Below, one piece after another: positions 31,102-39,887 of a stretch of DNA of 64,000 nt (positions are counted from its first letter, which is position 1; each line of letters begins with the position of its first letter). The notes below the pieces were generated by a model. It ran no database searches. It was given only the letters and a program-made list of their open reading frames with translations, and was not told the DNA's origin. Origin of the DNA: Burkholderia sp. lig30 (GTDB lineage Bacteria > Pseudomonadota > Gammaproteobacteria > Burkholderiales > Burkholderiaceae); contig NZ_JGVW01000011.1 in the NCBI RefSeq assembly GCF_000687455.2, positions 1 to 64,000 of the forward strand, written 5' to 3'. The translations under genes and the position numbers were made by a program.

Positions 31102-32241
31102 ATGCAACACACGATGAAAAAGCTGGCAGGCGCGACCGCTGTCGCAGTCATGTCGCTGGCGGGGACGGCGCATGCTGATGACGTGAAGGTCGGCTATGCA
31201 GGGCCGATGACGGGTGCGCAGGCGCACTACGGCAAGGATATGCAGAACGGTATCGTGCTGGCGATCGAGGACTTCAACGCGACGAAGCCGATGATCGGCG
31301 GCAAGCCGGTGAAGTTCGTCCTCGACACGCAGGACGACCAGGCCGACCCGCGCACCGGCACGACCGTCGCGCAGAAGCTCGTCGACGACGGCATCAAGGG
31401 CATGCTGGGCCACTTCAACTCGGGCACGACGATCCCGGCATCGCGCATCTACGCGAATGCGGGCATTCCGCAGATCGCGATGGCGACCGCGCCGGAATAC
31501 ACGCAGCAAGGCTACAAGACGGCCTTCCGCATGATGACGTCCGACACGCAGCAAGGCTCGGTGGCGGGCGCGTTCGCGTCGAAGGATCTCGGCATGAAGA
31601 AGATCGCGATCGTCGACGACCGCACGGCGTACGGCCAGGGTCTCGCCGACCAGTTCGAGAAGGCCGCGAAGGCGGGCGGCGCGACGATCGTCGACCGTGA
31701 ATTCACGAACGACAAGGCAGTCGACTTCAAGGCGATTCTGACCAAGCTGAAGGCGGCCAAGCCGGATCTCGTGTACTACGGCGGCGCGGACTCGCAGGCA
31801 GCGCCGATGGTCAAGCAGATGAAGACGCTCGGCATCGCCGCGCCGCTGATGAGCGGCGAAATGGTGAAGACGCCGACGTTCCTGAAGATCGCGGGCGACG
31901 CGGCGGATGGCACGATCGCCTCGCTGGCCGGCCTGCCGCTCGAAGAAATGCCTGGCGGCAAGGCATACGCCGACAAGTACAAGAAGCGCTTCGGCGAGGA
32001 CGTGCAGACCTACTCGCCGTACTCGTACGACGGCGCGATGGCGATGTTCAACGCGATGAAGAAGGCGAACTCGACCGATCCGGCGAAGTACCTGCCGCTG
32101 CTCTCGAAGACCGACATGGCCGGCGTGACGTCGACGCACGTCGCGTATGACGCGAAGGGCGACCTGAAGAACGGCGGCATCACGATGTACAAGGTCGAAA
32201 AGGGCGAGTGGAAGCCGCTGAAGAGCATCGGCGGGAAGTAA
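31102..32241 (+). CDS. Leu/Ile/Val-type ABC substrate-binding protein
   Basis: This 379-residue periplasmic receptor is close to LivK/LivJ of Escherichia coli: signal peptide 1-25 (ending AHA), then DDVKVGYAGPMTGAQAHYGK, DTQDDQADPRTGTTVAQKLV and the second-lobe motif VDDRTAYGQGLADQFEKAAK. It probably binds branched-chain amino acids. No permease or ATPase is adjacent, so it must use transporter subunits encoded elsewhere. Start ATG 31102 follows AGGAGA. It is 87 bp downstream of putA but belongs to a different pathway and has its own terminator. Confidence 0.92.
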   Translation: MQHTMKKLAGATAVAVMSLAGTAHADDVKVGYAGPMTGAQAHYGKDMQNGIVLAIEDFNATKPMIGGKPVKFVLDTQDDQADPRTGTTVAQKLVDDGIKGMLGHFNSGTTIPASRIYANAGIPQIAMATAPEYTQQGYKTAFRMMTSDTQQGSVAGAFASKDLGMKKIAIVDDRTAYGQGLADQFEKAAKAGGATIVDREFTNDKAVDFKAILTKLKAAKPDLVYYGGADSQAAPMVKQMKTLGIAAPLMSGEMVKTPTFLKIAGDAADGTIASLAGLPLEEMPGGKAYADKYKKRFGEDVQTYSPYSYDGAMAMFNAMKKANSTDPAKYLPLLSKTDMAGVTSTHVAYDAKGDLKNGGITMYKVEKGEWKPLKSIGGK

Positions 32242-32290
32242 GCCCGGCGATGTAGCGGGACGGCCGCGCGAAGCGCGGCCGCACCACCCG

Positions 32291-32330
32291 ACGCCACCGG
32301 GGCGCGCAAGCGTCCGGTGGCGTTTTTATT
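32291..32330 (+). terminator. Terminator of the Liv-type binding-protein gene
   Basis: ACGCCACCGG and CCGGTGGCGT form a perfect 10-bp stem followed by TTTTTATTT. It lies 50 bp after the stop and faces the 3-prime end of aidB. Confidence 0.92.
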
Positions 32331-32383
32331 TGCGGCAGGCGCATCCGCCGCGGTCGGAGCGACGTGCGGCGCGGCTGCCCGCA

Positions 32384-34036
32384 TCACGCCGGATACGCGC
32401 GCTCGATCAGCGCGGCGACATCGATCCGCCGCGGATCGAATCCGCCCGCCACGCGCCCCCAGCCCGGCTCGCCGAGCCGCGTCGCGATGAACGCGTCGCC
32501 GACGGCGGCGGGCGCGTCGCGACGCAGCAGGCACGCCTGCGCGACGAGCGCGAGGCGTTGCGCGAATAGCCGGCCGCTCGCCTCGAGCGCGTCGGGCGCC
32601 GCGCCGAGCATCGCGCGCAGCGTGTCGAGCGCATCCCGAATCAGCGGATCGCCGGCGCTCATCCCGTCCAGCTCGTCGAACAGCGCGGCGGCCGCATCCG
32701 GCTCGCGAGAGATTGCGCGCAGCACGTCGAGGCACATCACGTTGCCCGACCCTTCCCAGATCGAATTGACCGGCGCCTCGCGGAACAGCCGTGCGATCGG
32801 GCCGTCGTCGACATAGCCGTTGCCGCCGAACACTTCCATCACCTCGCCGGTCAGCTCGACCGCGCGCTTGCAGACCCAGAATTTCGCGGCGGGCGTGACG
32901 ATCCGCTTCCACGCCTGCTGGCGCGGCGTGTCGCCGTCCTCGAACGCCTCCGCGAGCCGCATCGCGAGCGCAAGCGCCGCCTCGCTCTCGAGCGTGAGAT
33001 CCGCGAGCACCGTGCGCATCAGCGGCTGCGCGGCGAGCGCGCGGCCGAACGCATGGCGCTGGCGCGTGTACGCGATCGCCTGCACCACGCCTTGCCGCAG
33101 CATCGCCGCGCTGCCGAGCACGCAGCTCAGCCGCGTGTAGGTCGCCATCTCGATGATGGTCGGAATCCCGCGGCCCTCTTCGCCGAGCATGATGCCCCAC
33201 GCGTCGTTCAGCTCGATCTCGCTGCTCGAATTGCTGCGGTTGCCGACCTTGTTCTTCAGGCGCTGGATCTCGACCGGATTCTTCGTGCCGTCGGGCCGCC
33301 AGCGCGGCACGTAGAAGCACGACAGGCCGCCCGCGGCGGTGCGCGCGACGACCAGGTGCGCGTCGCACATCGGCGCCGAGAAGAACCACTTGTGGCCGCG
33401 CAGCAGGTATTCGCCGCCGCGCCCGCCGGGGCCGGCCGGCGTCGCGCGCGTCGTGTTCGCGCGCACGTCGGAGCCGCCCTGTTTCTCGGTCATGCCCATG
33501 CCGAGCCAGATCGAGCGTTTCGCCGGCACCGGCACGTCGCGCGGATCGTAGGCGTCGCCGTAGAGCTTGTCGCGCAGCGCCTCCCACAATGCCGGCTCCT
33601 TTTGCAGCACCGGGATGCTGGCCTGCGTCATCGTCGCCGGGCACAGCGTGCCGGCCTCGATCTGGCCGTGCAGGTAGAAGCCGGCCGCCGTCGCCGCCCA
33701 GCGCCCGGGCCGCGTGTCGCGGAACGCGAGCGACACGAACCCGGCTTCGCGGTACATGCCGAGCAGCGCATGCCATGCCGGATGGAAATCGACGCGGTCG
33801 ATCCGCCGCCCGCGCCGGTCGAATGCATTCAGCTCCGGCGGGTGGCGATTTGCGTCGTCGGCGAGCTGCGCGGTCTCGCTGCTGCCGAGCCGCGCGCCGT
33901 ACGCGTCGAGCTGCGGCATCGCCCAGTCCGCGCCGGCGCGCGCGAGCGCCTCGCGCAGCGGCGCGTCGGTCGCCAGCAGGTTGTAGTCGGTGAGTTCGTC
34001 GAACTGGTTGGTGACGTCGTGGGTCGATCCGGTCAT
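32384..34036 (-). CDS. aidB: Acyl-CoA dehydrogenase-like protein AidB
   Basis: This 550-residue flavoprotein resembles the alkylation-response protein AidB. It shows THDVTNQ near the start, FHPAWHALL near 84, IWLGMGMTEKQGGSD near 176-190, GHKWFFSAPMCDAHLVVA near 218-235, LKNKVGNRSNSSSEIEL near 264-280 and EAPVNSIWEGSGNVMCLD near 424-441. AidB binds DNA and FAD and is induced by methylating agents in Escherichia coli, but its true reaction is unsettled. No ada or alk genes lie near it, so its regulation here may differ. A GGAGA ribosome site precedes the ATG. Confidence 0.93.
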   Translation of the reverse strand: MTGSTHDVTNQFDELTDYNLLATDAPLREALARAGADWAMPQLDAYGARLGSSETAQLADDANRHPPELNAFDRRGRRIDRVDFHPAWHALLGMYREAGFVSLAFRDTRPGRWAATAAGFYLHGQIEAGTLCPATMTQASIPVLQKEPALWEALRDKLYGDAYDPRDVPVPAKRSIWLGMGMTEKQGGSDVRANTTRATPAGPGGRGGEYLLRGHKWFFSAPMCDAHLVVARTAAGGLSCFYVPRWRPDGTKNPVEIQRLKNKVGNRSNSSSEIELNDAWGIMLGEEGRGIPTIIEMATYTRLSCVLGSAAMLRQGVVQAIAYTRQRHAFGRALAAQPLMRTVLADLTLESEAALALAMRLAEAFEDGDTPRQQAWKRIVTPAAKFWVCKRAVELTGEVMEVFGGNGYVDDGPIARLFREAPVNSIWEGSGNVMCLDVLRAISREPDAAAALFDELDGMSAGDPLIRDALDTLRAMLGAAPDALEASGRLFAQRLALVAQACLLRRDAPAAVGDAFIATRLGEPGWGRVAGGFDPRRIDVAALIERAYPA

Positions 34037-34451
34037 CGATGTGTCTCCTGTTGGCGCGAGTCAGCGCTTGCTCGACTTCCATGCAAATCTCATCTCGTCC
34101 TGATACCCAGAGTAGCAAATATGCCGACACGTCATGCCTGGGTTCCGGTGCCGGACGGGTGAGCGTGCGGAAAATCATCGCCTCACCCGTTCGGCAAACG
34201 CCGAGGCATGCCGTGCGGTCGGCAAGGGAAGCAGGAAGGGCGGCCTTCCCGCCCCGACAAGGATGTTCCCCGCGCATGACCGGGCGTGGCCGGCACGCGT
34301 TTCGGCGAGCCAAAGGTCACCAGTGCCATGAGGAAAACGCATGGCAGCCATGACGAACTTTCGATTGCCGGCCGATATTGGCTCGGGCTAAATCCTCGTC
34401 CATACCCGCGACGCATCGACGCCGCGTCCGCCAGAACCAGAAGGAGGAGTC
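34037..34451. other. Divergent intergenic region between aidB and the aminotransferase gene
   Basis: These 415 bp must hold the promoters of both divergent genes. Features seen are a 9-bp inverted repeat (ACGGGTGAG and CTCACCCGT, 34155-34190), a partial relative of the repeat found between gcvP and gcvH (CGAGTCAGCGCTTGCTCGAC at about 34058-34077, then TTCCATGC), and an excellent AAGGAGGAG ribosome site before 34452. I see no coding frame that I can support. Confidence 0.6.
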
Positions 34452-35606
34452 ATGCGAAGCGCCACCGCGCCCCGATCGAAGCTGCCCGACGTCGGGACGA
34501 CGATCTTCACCGTGATCGGCCAGCTCGCCGCGCAGCACGACGCGCTCAACCTGTCGCAAGGCGCGCCGAATTTCGCGCCCGATCCGGCGCTGGTCGAAAG
34601 CGTCGCGCGCGCGATGCGCGACGGGCACAACCAGTACGCACCGATGGCCGGTGTGACGCAGCTGCGCGATGCGCTCGCCGACAAGACCGAGCGGCTCTAC
34701 GGCGCGCGTTACGACCCGGCAAGCGAAGTCACGGTGGTCGCGAGCGCGAGCGAGGGGCTGTATGCGGCGATCAGCGCGCTCGTGCATCCGGGCGACGAGG
34801 TGATCTACTTCGAGCCGTCGTTCGACAGCTATGCGCCGATCGTGCGGCTGCAGGGCGCGACGCCGGTCGCGATCAAGCTGTCGCCCGGGCATTTTCGCGT
34901 CGACTGGGACGAGGTCGCCGCGGCCATCACGCCGCGCACGCGGATGATCATCGTCAATACCCCGCACAACCCGACCGCGACGGTCTTCTCCGAAGCCGAT
35001 CTCGCGCGGCTCGCGCAGCTCACGCGCGAAACCGGCATCGTGATCCTGTCCGACGAGGTCTACGAGCACGTCGTGTTCGACGGCGCGCGGCACCAGAGCA
35101 TGGCGCGACACCGCGAGCTGGCCGAGCGCAGCGTGATCGTGTCGTCGTTCGGCAAGTCGTTCCACGTGACCGGCTGGCGGGTCGGCTACTGCCTCGCGCC
35201 GGCCGCGCTGATGGACGAGATCCGCAAGGTGCACCAGTTCATGATGTTTTCGGCCGACACGCCGATGCAGATCGCGTTCGCCGAGAGGCTCGCGCAGCCG
35301 GACAGCTATCTCGGGCTGTCCGCGTTCTACCAGCACAAGCGCGACCTGCTCGCGCGTGAACTCGCTGACTCGCGCTTCGAGCTGCTGCCGAGCGAGGGCT
35401 CGTTCTTCATGCTCGCGCGCTTCAGGCATTTCTCGGACGAGCGCGACAGCGATTTCGTGCTGCGCCTGATTCGCGACGCGCGGGTCGCGACGATTCCGCT
35501 GTCCGCGTTCTACACCGACGGCACCGACGCCGGGCTGATCCGGCTGAGCTTTTCGAAGGACGACGCGACGCTGATCGAAGGCGCGCGCCGGCTGCGCGCG
35601 GTCTGA
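34452..35606 (+). CDS. Pyridoxal-phosphate aminotransferase, methionine type (YbdL-like)
   Basis: This 384-residue class I aminotransferase has the family start LPDVGTTIFTVIGQLAAQHD, close to YbdL and kynurenine aminotransferase-like enzymes that prefer methionine and aromatic residues. NLSQGAPNF is near 34-42, the conserved Asn is in NTPHNPTATVF near 175, and the PLP Schiff-base lysine is Lys235 in SSFGKSFHVTGWR. The substrate assignment is by resemblance only. It follows a near-perfect ribosome site and is 54 bp upstream of a periplasmic amino-acid receptor on the same strand, which suggests a salvage pair. Confidence 0.85.
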   Translation: MRSATAPRSKLPDVGTTIFTVIGQLAAQHDALNLSQGAPNFAPDPALVESVARAMRDGHNQYAPMAGVTQLRDALADKTERLYGARYDPASEVTVVASASEGLYAAISALVHPGDEVIYFEPSFDSYAPIVRLQGATPVAIKLSPGHFRVDWDEVAAAITPRTRMIIVNTPHNPTATVFSEADLARLAQLTRETGIVILSDEVYEHVVFDGARHQSMARHRELAERSVIVSSFGKSFHVTGWRVGYCLAPAALMDEIRKVHQFMMFSADTPMQIAFAERLAQPDSYLGLSAFYQHKRDLLARELADSRFELLPSEGSFFMLARFRHFSDERDSDFVLRLIRDARVATIPLSAFYTDGTDAGLIRLSFSKDDATLIEGARRLRAV

Positions 35607-35660
35607 CGCCGTTTCGCACAGCGTCGTCCGCTCAAGACCCACGATTCCAAGGAGATCACG

Positions 35661-36443
35661 ATGAAGCACCTGAAACTCTGGCTCGCGCTCGCTTGCGCGT
35701 TCGGTTCCGGCGCGGCATTCGCCGACGCCCAGCAGACGCTGCGCTTCGGCGTGGAGGCTCAGTATCCGCCGTTCGAGTCGAAGGCGCCGAACGGCGACCT
35801 GCAGGGCTTCGACATCGACGTCGGCAATGCGGTGTGCCAGACGGCGAAGCTGTCGTGCAAGTGGGTCGAGACGTCGTTCGACGGGCTGATCCCGGCGCTC
35901 AAGGGCCGCAAGTTCGACGCGATCAACTCGGCGATGAACGCAACCGAGCAGCGCCGCCAGGCGATCGACTTCACGGCGATCATCTATCGCGTGCCGACCC
36001 AGCTGATCGCGCGCAACGGCAGCGGCCTCCTGCCGACGCCCGAGGCGCTGAAGGGCAAGCGCGTCGGCGTGCTGCAGGGCTCGATCCAGGAGACTTACGC
36101 GAAGGCGCACTGGGAGCCGGCGGGCGTCGCGATCGTCGCGTACCAGGACCAGAACCAGGCGTATGCGGATCTCGTCGCCGGGCGCGTCGACGGCACGCTC
36201 GTGCTCGCGCCGGCCGGCCAGCGCGGGTTCCTGTCGCGTCCGGACGGCAAGGATTTCGGCTTCGTCGGCCAGCCGGTGCGCGACGACCGGATTCTCGGCA
36301 GCGGCGTCGCGTTCGGGCTGCGCAAGGGCGACGACGCGCTGAAGGCGCGCCTGAATGCGGCGATCTCGAAACTGAAGTCGGAAGGGACGGTGAAGTCGCT
36401 CGGCCAGAAATACTTCGGCGACATCGACATCTCCGCGCAGTGA
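35661..36443 (+). CDS. Polar amino-acid ABC substrate-binding protein
   Basis: This 260-residue periplasmic protein belongs to the HisJ/ArtJ/ArgT group. Signal peptide 1-21 ends AFA. The mature sequence shows LRFGVEAQYPPFESKAPNG, LQGFDIDVGNAVC and a KGRKFDAINSAMNATEQRR motif, then the hinge-2 region GKRVGVLQGSIQE. Two Cys near 59 and 65 could form the disulfide common in basic amino-acid receptors. The ligand is probably lysine, arginine, ornithine or histidine. No permease genes follow, so the transporter is encoded elsewhere. Confidence 0.88.
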   Translation: MKHLKLWLALACAFGSGAAFADAQQTLRFGVEAQYPPFESKAPNGDLQGFDIDVGNAVCQTAKLSCKWVETSFDGLIPALKGRKFDAINSAMNATEQRRQAIDFTAIIYRVPTQLIARNGSGLLPTPEALKGKRVGVLQGSIQETYAKAHWEPAGVAIVAYQDQNQAYADLVAGRVDGTLVLAPAGQRGFLSRPDGKDFGFVGQPVRDDRILGSGVAFGLRKGDDALKARLNAAISKLKSEGTVKSLGQKYFGDIDISAQ

Positions 36444-36500
36444 GCGGTTGCCCGCGCGTGGCGCGGTGCCGGTCAGCCGTCGGCCCGCCGCCGCCCCCGA

Positions 36501-36540
36501 CGTTGCCGAATGTCACTCAACGTCACCTGACGTCACCCGA
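36501..36540. repeat. Imperfect 10-bp tandem repeat
   Basis: Successive decamers TGTCACTCAA, CGTCACCTGA and CGTCACCCGA, with a weaker preceding CGTTGCCGAA, run up to and slightly into the end of the metal-sensor gene. The last unit overlaps the stop codon at 36533-36535. It lies between two convergent genes. No function is inferred. Confidence 0.5.
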
Positions 36541-36964
36541 CGTGTGTGCGCTTCGCGGCCGGGGCGACGGTTTCCATCGTCGCCAGGCCGTGGACGATTC
36601 CGCAATCCCCGACCGAATGCTCGCCGACACATTGCTCGCGCAGCGCGGTCAGTTGCCCGCGCAGGTGTGTGAGCTCCGCGAGCCGCGCATCGACGTGGCC
36701 GATGTGCGCATCGAGCAGCGCGTTGACCGAATCGCAGCGGTCGGTCGGCGTATCGGTCAGTCGCAGCAGCGCGCGGATCTCGTCATGCGTCATGTCGAGC
36801 GCGCGGCAATTGCGGATGAAACGCAGCCGCTCGACGTGGGTTTCCGTGTAGTTCCGGTAGTTCGCGTCGGTGCGCTCGGCATCGGGCATCAGGCCCTCTT
36901 TCTCGTAGAAGCGGATCGTTTCGGGCGTGCAACGCGCCGCTTTCGCCAGTTCGCCGATCTTCAT
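36533..36964 (-). CDS. MerR-family metal-responsive regulator (CadR/PbrR type)
   Basis: This 143-residue regulator has a MerR helix-turn-helix at 1-38 (MKIGELAKAARCTPETIRFY), a dimerisation helix, and Cys77, Cys112 and Cys121 in the positions used by CadR and PbrR to bind Cd(II) or Pb(II). It should repress and then activate the divergent P1B-ATPase gene by twisting its long-spaced promoter. ATG 36964 is the usual family start; an upstream extension would run into the ATPase promoter. The C-terminal tail is short, without the His-rich end seen in some Pseudomonas CadR proteins. Confidence 0.92.
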   Translation of the reverse strand: MKIGELAKAARCTPETIRFYEKEGLMPDAERTDANYRNYTETHVERLRFIRNCRALDMTHDEIRALLRLTDTPTDRCDSVNALLDAHIGHVDARLAELTHLRGQLTALREQCVGEHSVGDCGIVHGLATMETVAPAAKRTHVG

Positions 36965-36984
36965 ACTTTTCTCCCGCCGAAGGG

Positions 36985-37015
36985 TTGACCCTGTAGTGGC
37001 TTCAGGGTGTTTACT
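36985..37015 (+). promoter_or_regulatory. MerR-type operator and promoter of the metal ATPase gene
   Basis: TTGACC at 36985-36990 and TTTACT at 37010-37015 are separated by 19 bp, the overlong spacing of MerR-controlled promoters. Between them lies the dyad ACCCTGTAG-TGG-CTTCAGGGT at 36988-37008 with one mismatch. The geometry indicates direct control by the divergent MerR-type regulator. Confidence 0.88.
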
Positions 37016-37045
37016 GTACATCGTCAAGCCATTCAGGAGGTTGCG

Positions 37046-39469
37046 ATGACCGAGGCCAAGCGCGCCCAGGACGAACGAGATACAGCGGCCGGCCACGCCG
37101 GCGCGTGCTGCGCGCACGACCACGACCACGACCATGCGCACGGTGACGCCTGCGCTCATGACCATGCGGAAGGCCACGGCCATGAGCACGTGCACGGTCA
37201 CGCCTGCGCCCATGACCACGCGGCCGGCCACGACCATGCACACGCTCACGATCACGCCGACGGTGACTGCTGCGCGCCCGCCGCGCTCACGCTTGTGCCG
37301 TTGCCTGCCGCGCAGGCGACCGCGTCGGGCAACGTCCGTTCGGCATTCCGCATCATGCAGATGGACTGTCCGACCGAGGAGAGCCTGATTCGCAAGAAGC
37401 TCGGCGGGATGCGCGAGGTCGCGGCGCTCGAATTCAACCTGATGCAGCGGATGCTGACCGTCGACCACGCGCCGGGCGCGCAGGCGGCGGTGGCTGGTGC
37501 GATCCGTTCACTCGGCATGACGCCCGAGGCCGCGTCGGCGGATGCGCCGCCGTCCGCCGCCTTGCAGGCGGAGCCGGCCCGGCCGTGGTGGCCGCTCGCG
37601 CTCGCGGGCGTCGCGGCGCTCGCGTCGGAGGCGGCGACCTGGCTCGGCCTGCCGGTGTGGCTCGCGGCGGGACTGGCGTTAGGCGCCGTCCTCGCATGCG
37701 GCATCACGACCTACAAGAAGGGCTGGATCGCGCTGCGCAACGGCAACCTGAACATCAACGCGCTGATGAGCATCGCGGTGACGGGCGCAATGGCGATCGG
37801 GCAATGGCCCGAGGCGGCAATGGTGATGGTGCTGTTCACGATCGCCGAGCTGATCGAGGCGAAATCGCTCGATCGCGCGCGCAATGCGATCCAGGGATTG
37901 ATGCGGCTCGCGCCGGATACCGCGACGGTGCGCCAGCCCGACGGCGCGTGGCGCACCGTCGAGGCCGCGCAGGTCGCGCTCGGCGCGATCGTGCGCGTGA
38001 AGCCGGGCGAGCGGATCGGCCTCGACGGCGAAGTCGTCGACGGGCGCTCGACCGTCAATCAGGCGCCGATCACCGGCGAAAGCCTGCCCGTCGACAAGGC
38101 GGCCGGCGACGTGGTGTTCGCGGGCACGATCAACGAAGCGGGCTCGTTCGAATACCGCGTCACGGCGGTCGCGGCGAACACGACGCTCGCGCGCATCATC
38201 CATGCGGTCGAGGAGGCGCAGGGCGCGAAGGCGCCGACGCAGCGCTTCGTCGACCGGTTCGCGCAGGTCTATACGCCGATCGTCTTCGCGATCGCGCTGC
38301 TGGTCGCGGTCGCGCCGCCGCTGGTCGCGGGCGGCGCGTGGCACGACTGGGTCTACCGCGCGCTGGTGCTGCTGGTGATCGCATGTCCGTGCGCGCTCGT
38401 GATCTCGACGCCGGTGACGATCGTGTCGGGCCTCGCGGCCGCGGCGCGACGCGGCATTCTCGTGAAGGGCGGCATCTATCTGGAAGAAGGGCGCAAGCTC
38501 GCATGGCTCGCACTCGACAAGACCGGCACGATCACGCACGGCAAGCCGGTGCAGACCGATTTCGAGATGCGGGCGGCGGATGTCGACGCCGCGCGCGTGC
38601 AGCATCTGGCTGCGAGCCTCGCCGCGCGTTCCGATCACCCGGTGTCGCAGGCGGTCGCGGCGGCCGGACGGGCGGCGGTCCCGCAACCGTTCGCCGACGT
38701 GCAGGACTTCGAGGCGCTCGTCGGGCGCGGCGTGCGCGGCACGATCGGCGGCGCCGGCTACTGGCTCGGCAATCACCGGCTCGTCGAGGAACTGGGGCGC
38801 TGCTCGCGCGCGCTGGAGGCGCAGCTCGACACGCTCGAGCGGCAGGGCAAGAGCGTCGTGATGCTGATTGACGACACGCGCGTGCTGGCGGTGTTCGCGG
38901 TGGCCGACACGATCAAGGACTCGAGCCGCGCGGCGATCGCCGAGCTGCACGCGCTCGGCATCCGGACGGCGATGCTGACGGGCGACAACCCGCACACCGC
39001 GCAGGCGATCGCGGGCCAGGTCGGCATCGACGACGCGCGCGGCAACCAGCTTCCCGAAGACAAGCTCGCGGCGGTCGAGGAACTGGCCGCGGGGCCGGGT
39101 GCGGTGGGCATGGTCGGCGACGGGATCAACGACGCGCCGGCGCTCGCGCGGGCCGACATCGGTTTCGCGATGGGCGCGATGGGTACCGATACCGCGATCG
39201 AGACCGCAGATGTCGCGCTGATGGACGACGATCTGCGCAAGATCCCGGCGTTCGTGCGGCTGTCGCGCACGACGCATCGCGTGCTGGTGCAGAACATCGC
39301 GTTCGCGCTCGGTGTGAAGCTGGTGTTTCTCGCGCTCACCGTCGCCGGTTTCGGGACGATGTGGATGGCGGTGTTCGCCGACGCGGGCGCGAGCCTGATC
39401 GTCGTCGGCAACGGGCTGCGCCTGCTGTCCTCCAACGGGATTGCCCGCGGCGCGCGCGCCGGCCAGTGA
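37046..39469 (+). CDS. cadA: P1B-type heavy-metal exporting ATPase with His-rich N-terminus (CadA/ZntA)
   Basis: This 807-residue inner-membrane pump exports Cd, Zn or Pb using ATP. Residues 17-76 hold 20 His and 6 Cys, mostly as HD and HAH repeats, forming a metal buffer ahead of a soluble metal-binding domain with MDCPTEE at 106-112, the Glu-containing Zn/Cd/Pb variant. The membrane metal site is Cys447-Pro-Cys449 (ACPCALVIS), the phosphorylation site Asp491 in DKTGT, the SDHP motif is near 531 and MVGDGINDAPAL is near 690. An AGGAGG ribosome site precedes ATG 37046. The divergent MerR-type gene and its operator indicate metal induction. Confidence 0.95.
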   Translation: MTEAKRAQDERDTAAGHAGACCAHDHDHDHAHGDACAHDHAEGHGHEHVHGHACAHDHAAGHDHAHAHDHADGDCCAPAALTLVPLPAAQATASGNVRSAFRIMQMDCPTEESLIRKKLGGMREVAALEFNLMQRMLTVDHAPGAQAAVAGAIRSLGMTPEAASADAPPSAALQAEPARPWWPLALAGVAALASEAATWLGLPVWLAAGLALGAVLACGITTYKKGWIALRNGNLNINALMSIAVTGAMAIGQWPEAAMVMVLFTIAELIEAKSLDRARNAIQGLMRLAPDTATVRQPDGAWRTVEAAQVALGAIVRVKPGERIGLDGEVVDGRSTVNQAPITGESLPVDKAAGDVVFAGTINEAGSFEYRVTAVAANTTLARIIHAVEEAQGAKAPTQRFVDRFAQVYTPIVFAIALLVAVAPPLVAGGAWHDWVYRALVLLVIACPCALVISTPVTIVSGLAAAARRGILVKGGIYLEEGRKLAWLALDKTGTITHGKPVQTDFEMRAADVDAARVQHLAASLAARSDHPVSQAVAAAGRAAVPQPFADVQDFEALVGRGVRGTIGGAGYWLGNHRLVEELGRCSRALEAQLDTLERQGKSVVMLIDDTRVLAVFAVADTIKDSSRAAIAELHALGIRTAMLTGDNPHTAQAIAGQVGIDDARGNQLPEDKLAAVEELAAGPGAVGMVGDGINDAPALARADIGFAMGAMGTDTAIETADVALMDDDLRKIPAFVRLSRTTHRVLVQNIAFALGVKLVFLALTVAGFGTMWMAVFADAGASLIVVGNGLRLLSSNGIARGARAGQ

Positions 39470-39475
39470 CGCGCG

Positions 39476-39844
39476 TCAGCGCAGCGGCACGTGGATGTCG
39501 GTCAGCAGATCCTCGGGCGCGGTGGTGCCGGGCATGTTCACGTACAGCTCGAACGGCGGCGCGTCGGCGCCACCGCGGCCCGACTGCGGCAGCCATTCCC
39601 GGTACAGCCACCGGTACGCTTCCTTCATCTCCGGATAAGGCCCGCTGTGGCGCAGCACCGCGTAATCGCCGCCGCGCAGCGTGATGCGCACGACGGGCGG
39701 TGTGGCGTCGGTCGTCGCAGCCAGCGGGACGATGCACGCTTGCGAGCGGAGCTGCGCGGCCGGCACGGCATCCGGATTGTCGTGGAACACGCCGATCCAG
39801 CGCGTCGCCGCCGCGATCGATGCGCGGCTTTCCGGGAAGCGACG
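39476..39844 (-). pseudogene. 5-prime truncated GyrI-like effector-domain gene
   Basis: A minus-strand frame encodes the C-terminal part of a GyrI-like small-molecule-binding domain: WIGVFHDNPDAVPAAQL, then GGDYAVLRHSGPYPEMKEAY and FELYVNMPGTTAPEDLL. The conserved first half of the domain is missing, because an in-frame stop occurs at 39845-39847, and there is no AraC-type helix-turn-helix upstream. A GTG at 39790 opens a 104-codon frame, and an ATG at 39878 lies in another frame. It is best read as the remnant of an AraC-family regulator or a stand-alone GyrI protein. It is convergent with the metal ATPase gene, 6 bp away. Confidence 0.65.
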
Positions 39845-39887
39845 TCAGATTGGCGGAATCAGGTTCGAATCGCTTCATTTTTCCGCC

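Noticed and set aside
39336-39878. A 180-codon minus-strand frame overlapping the end of cadA
   Set aside because: It is in the wrong frame for the GyrI-like motifs, which occur in the neighbouring frame at 39476-39844, and its composition is Arg-rich and random-like.
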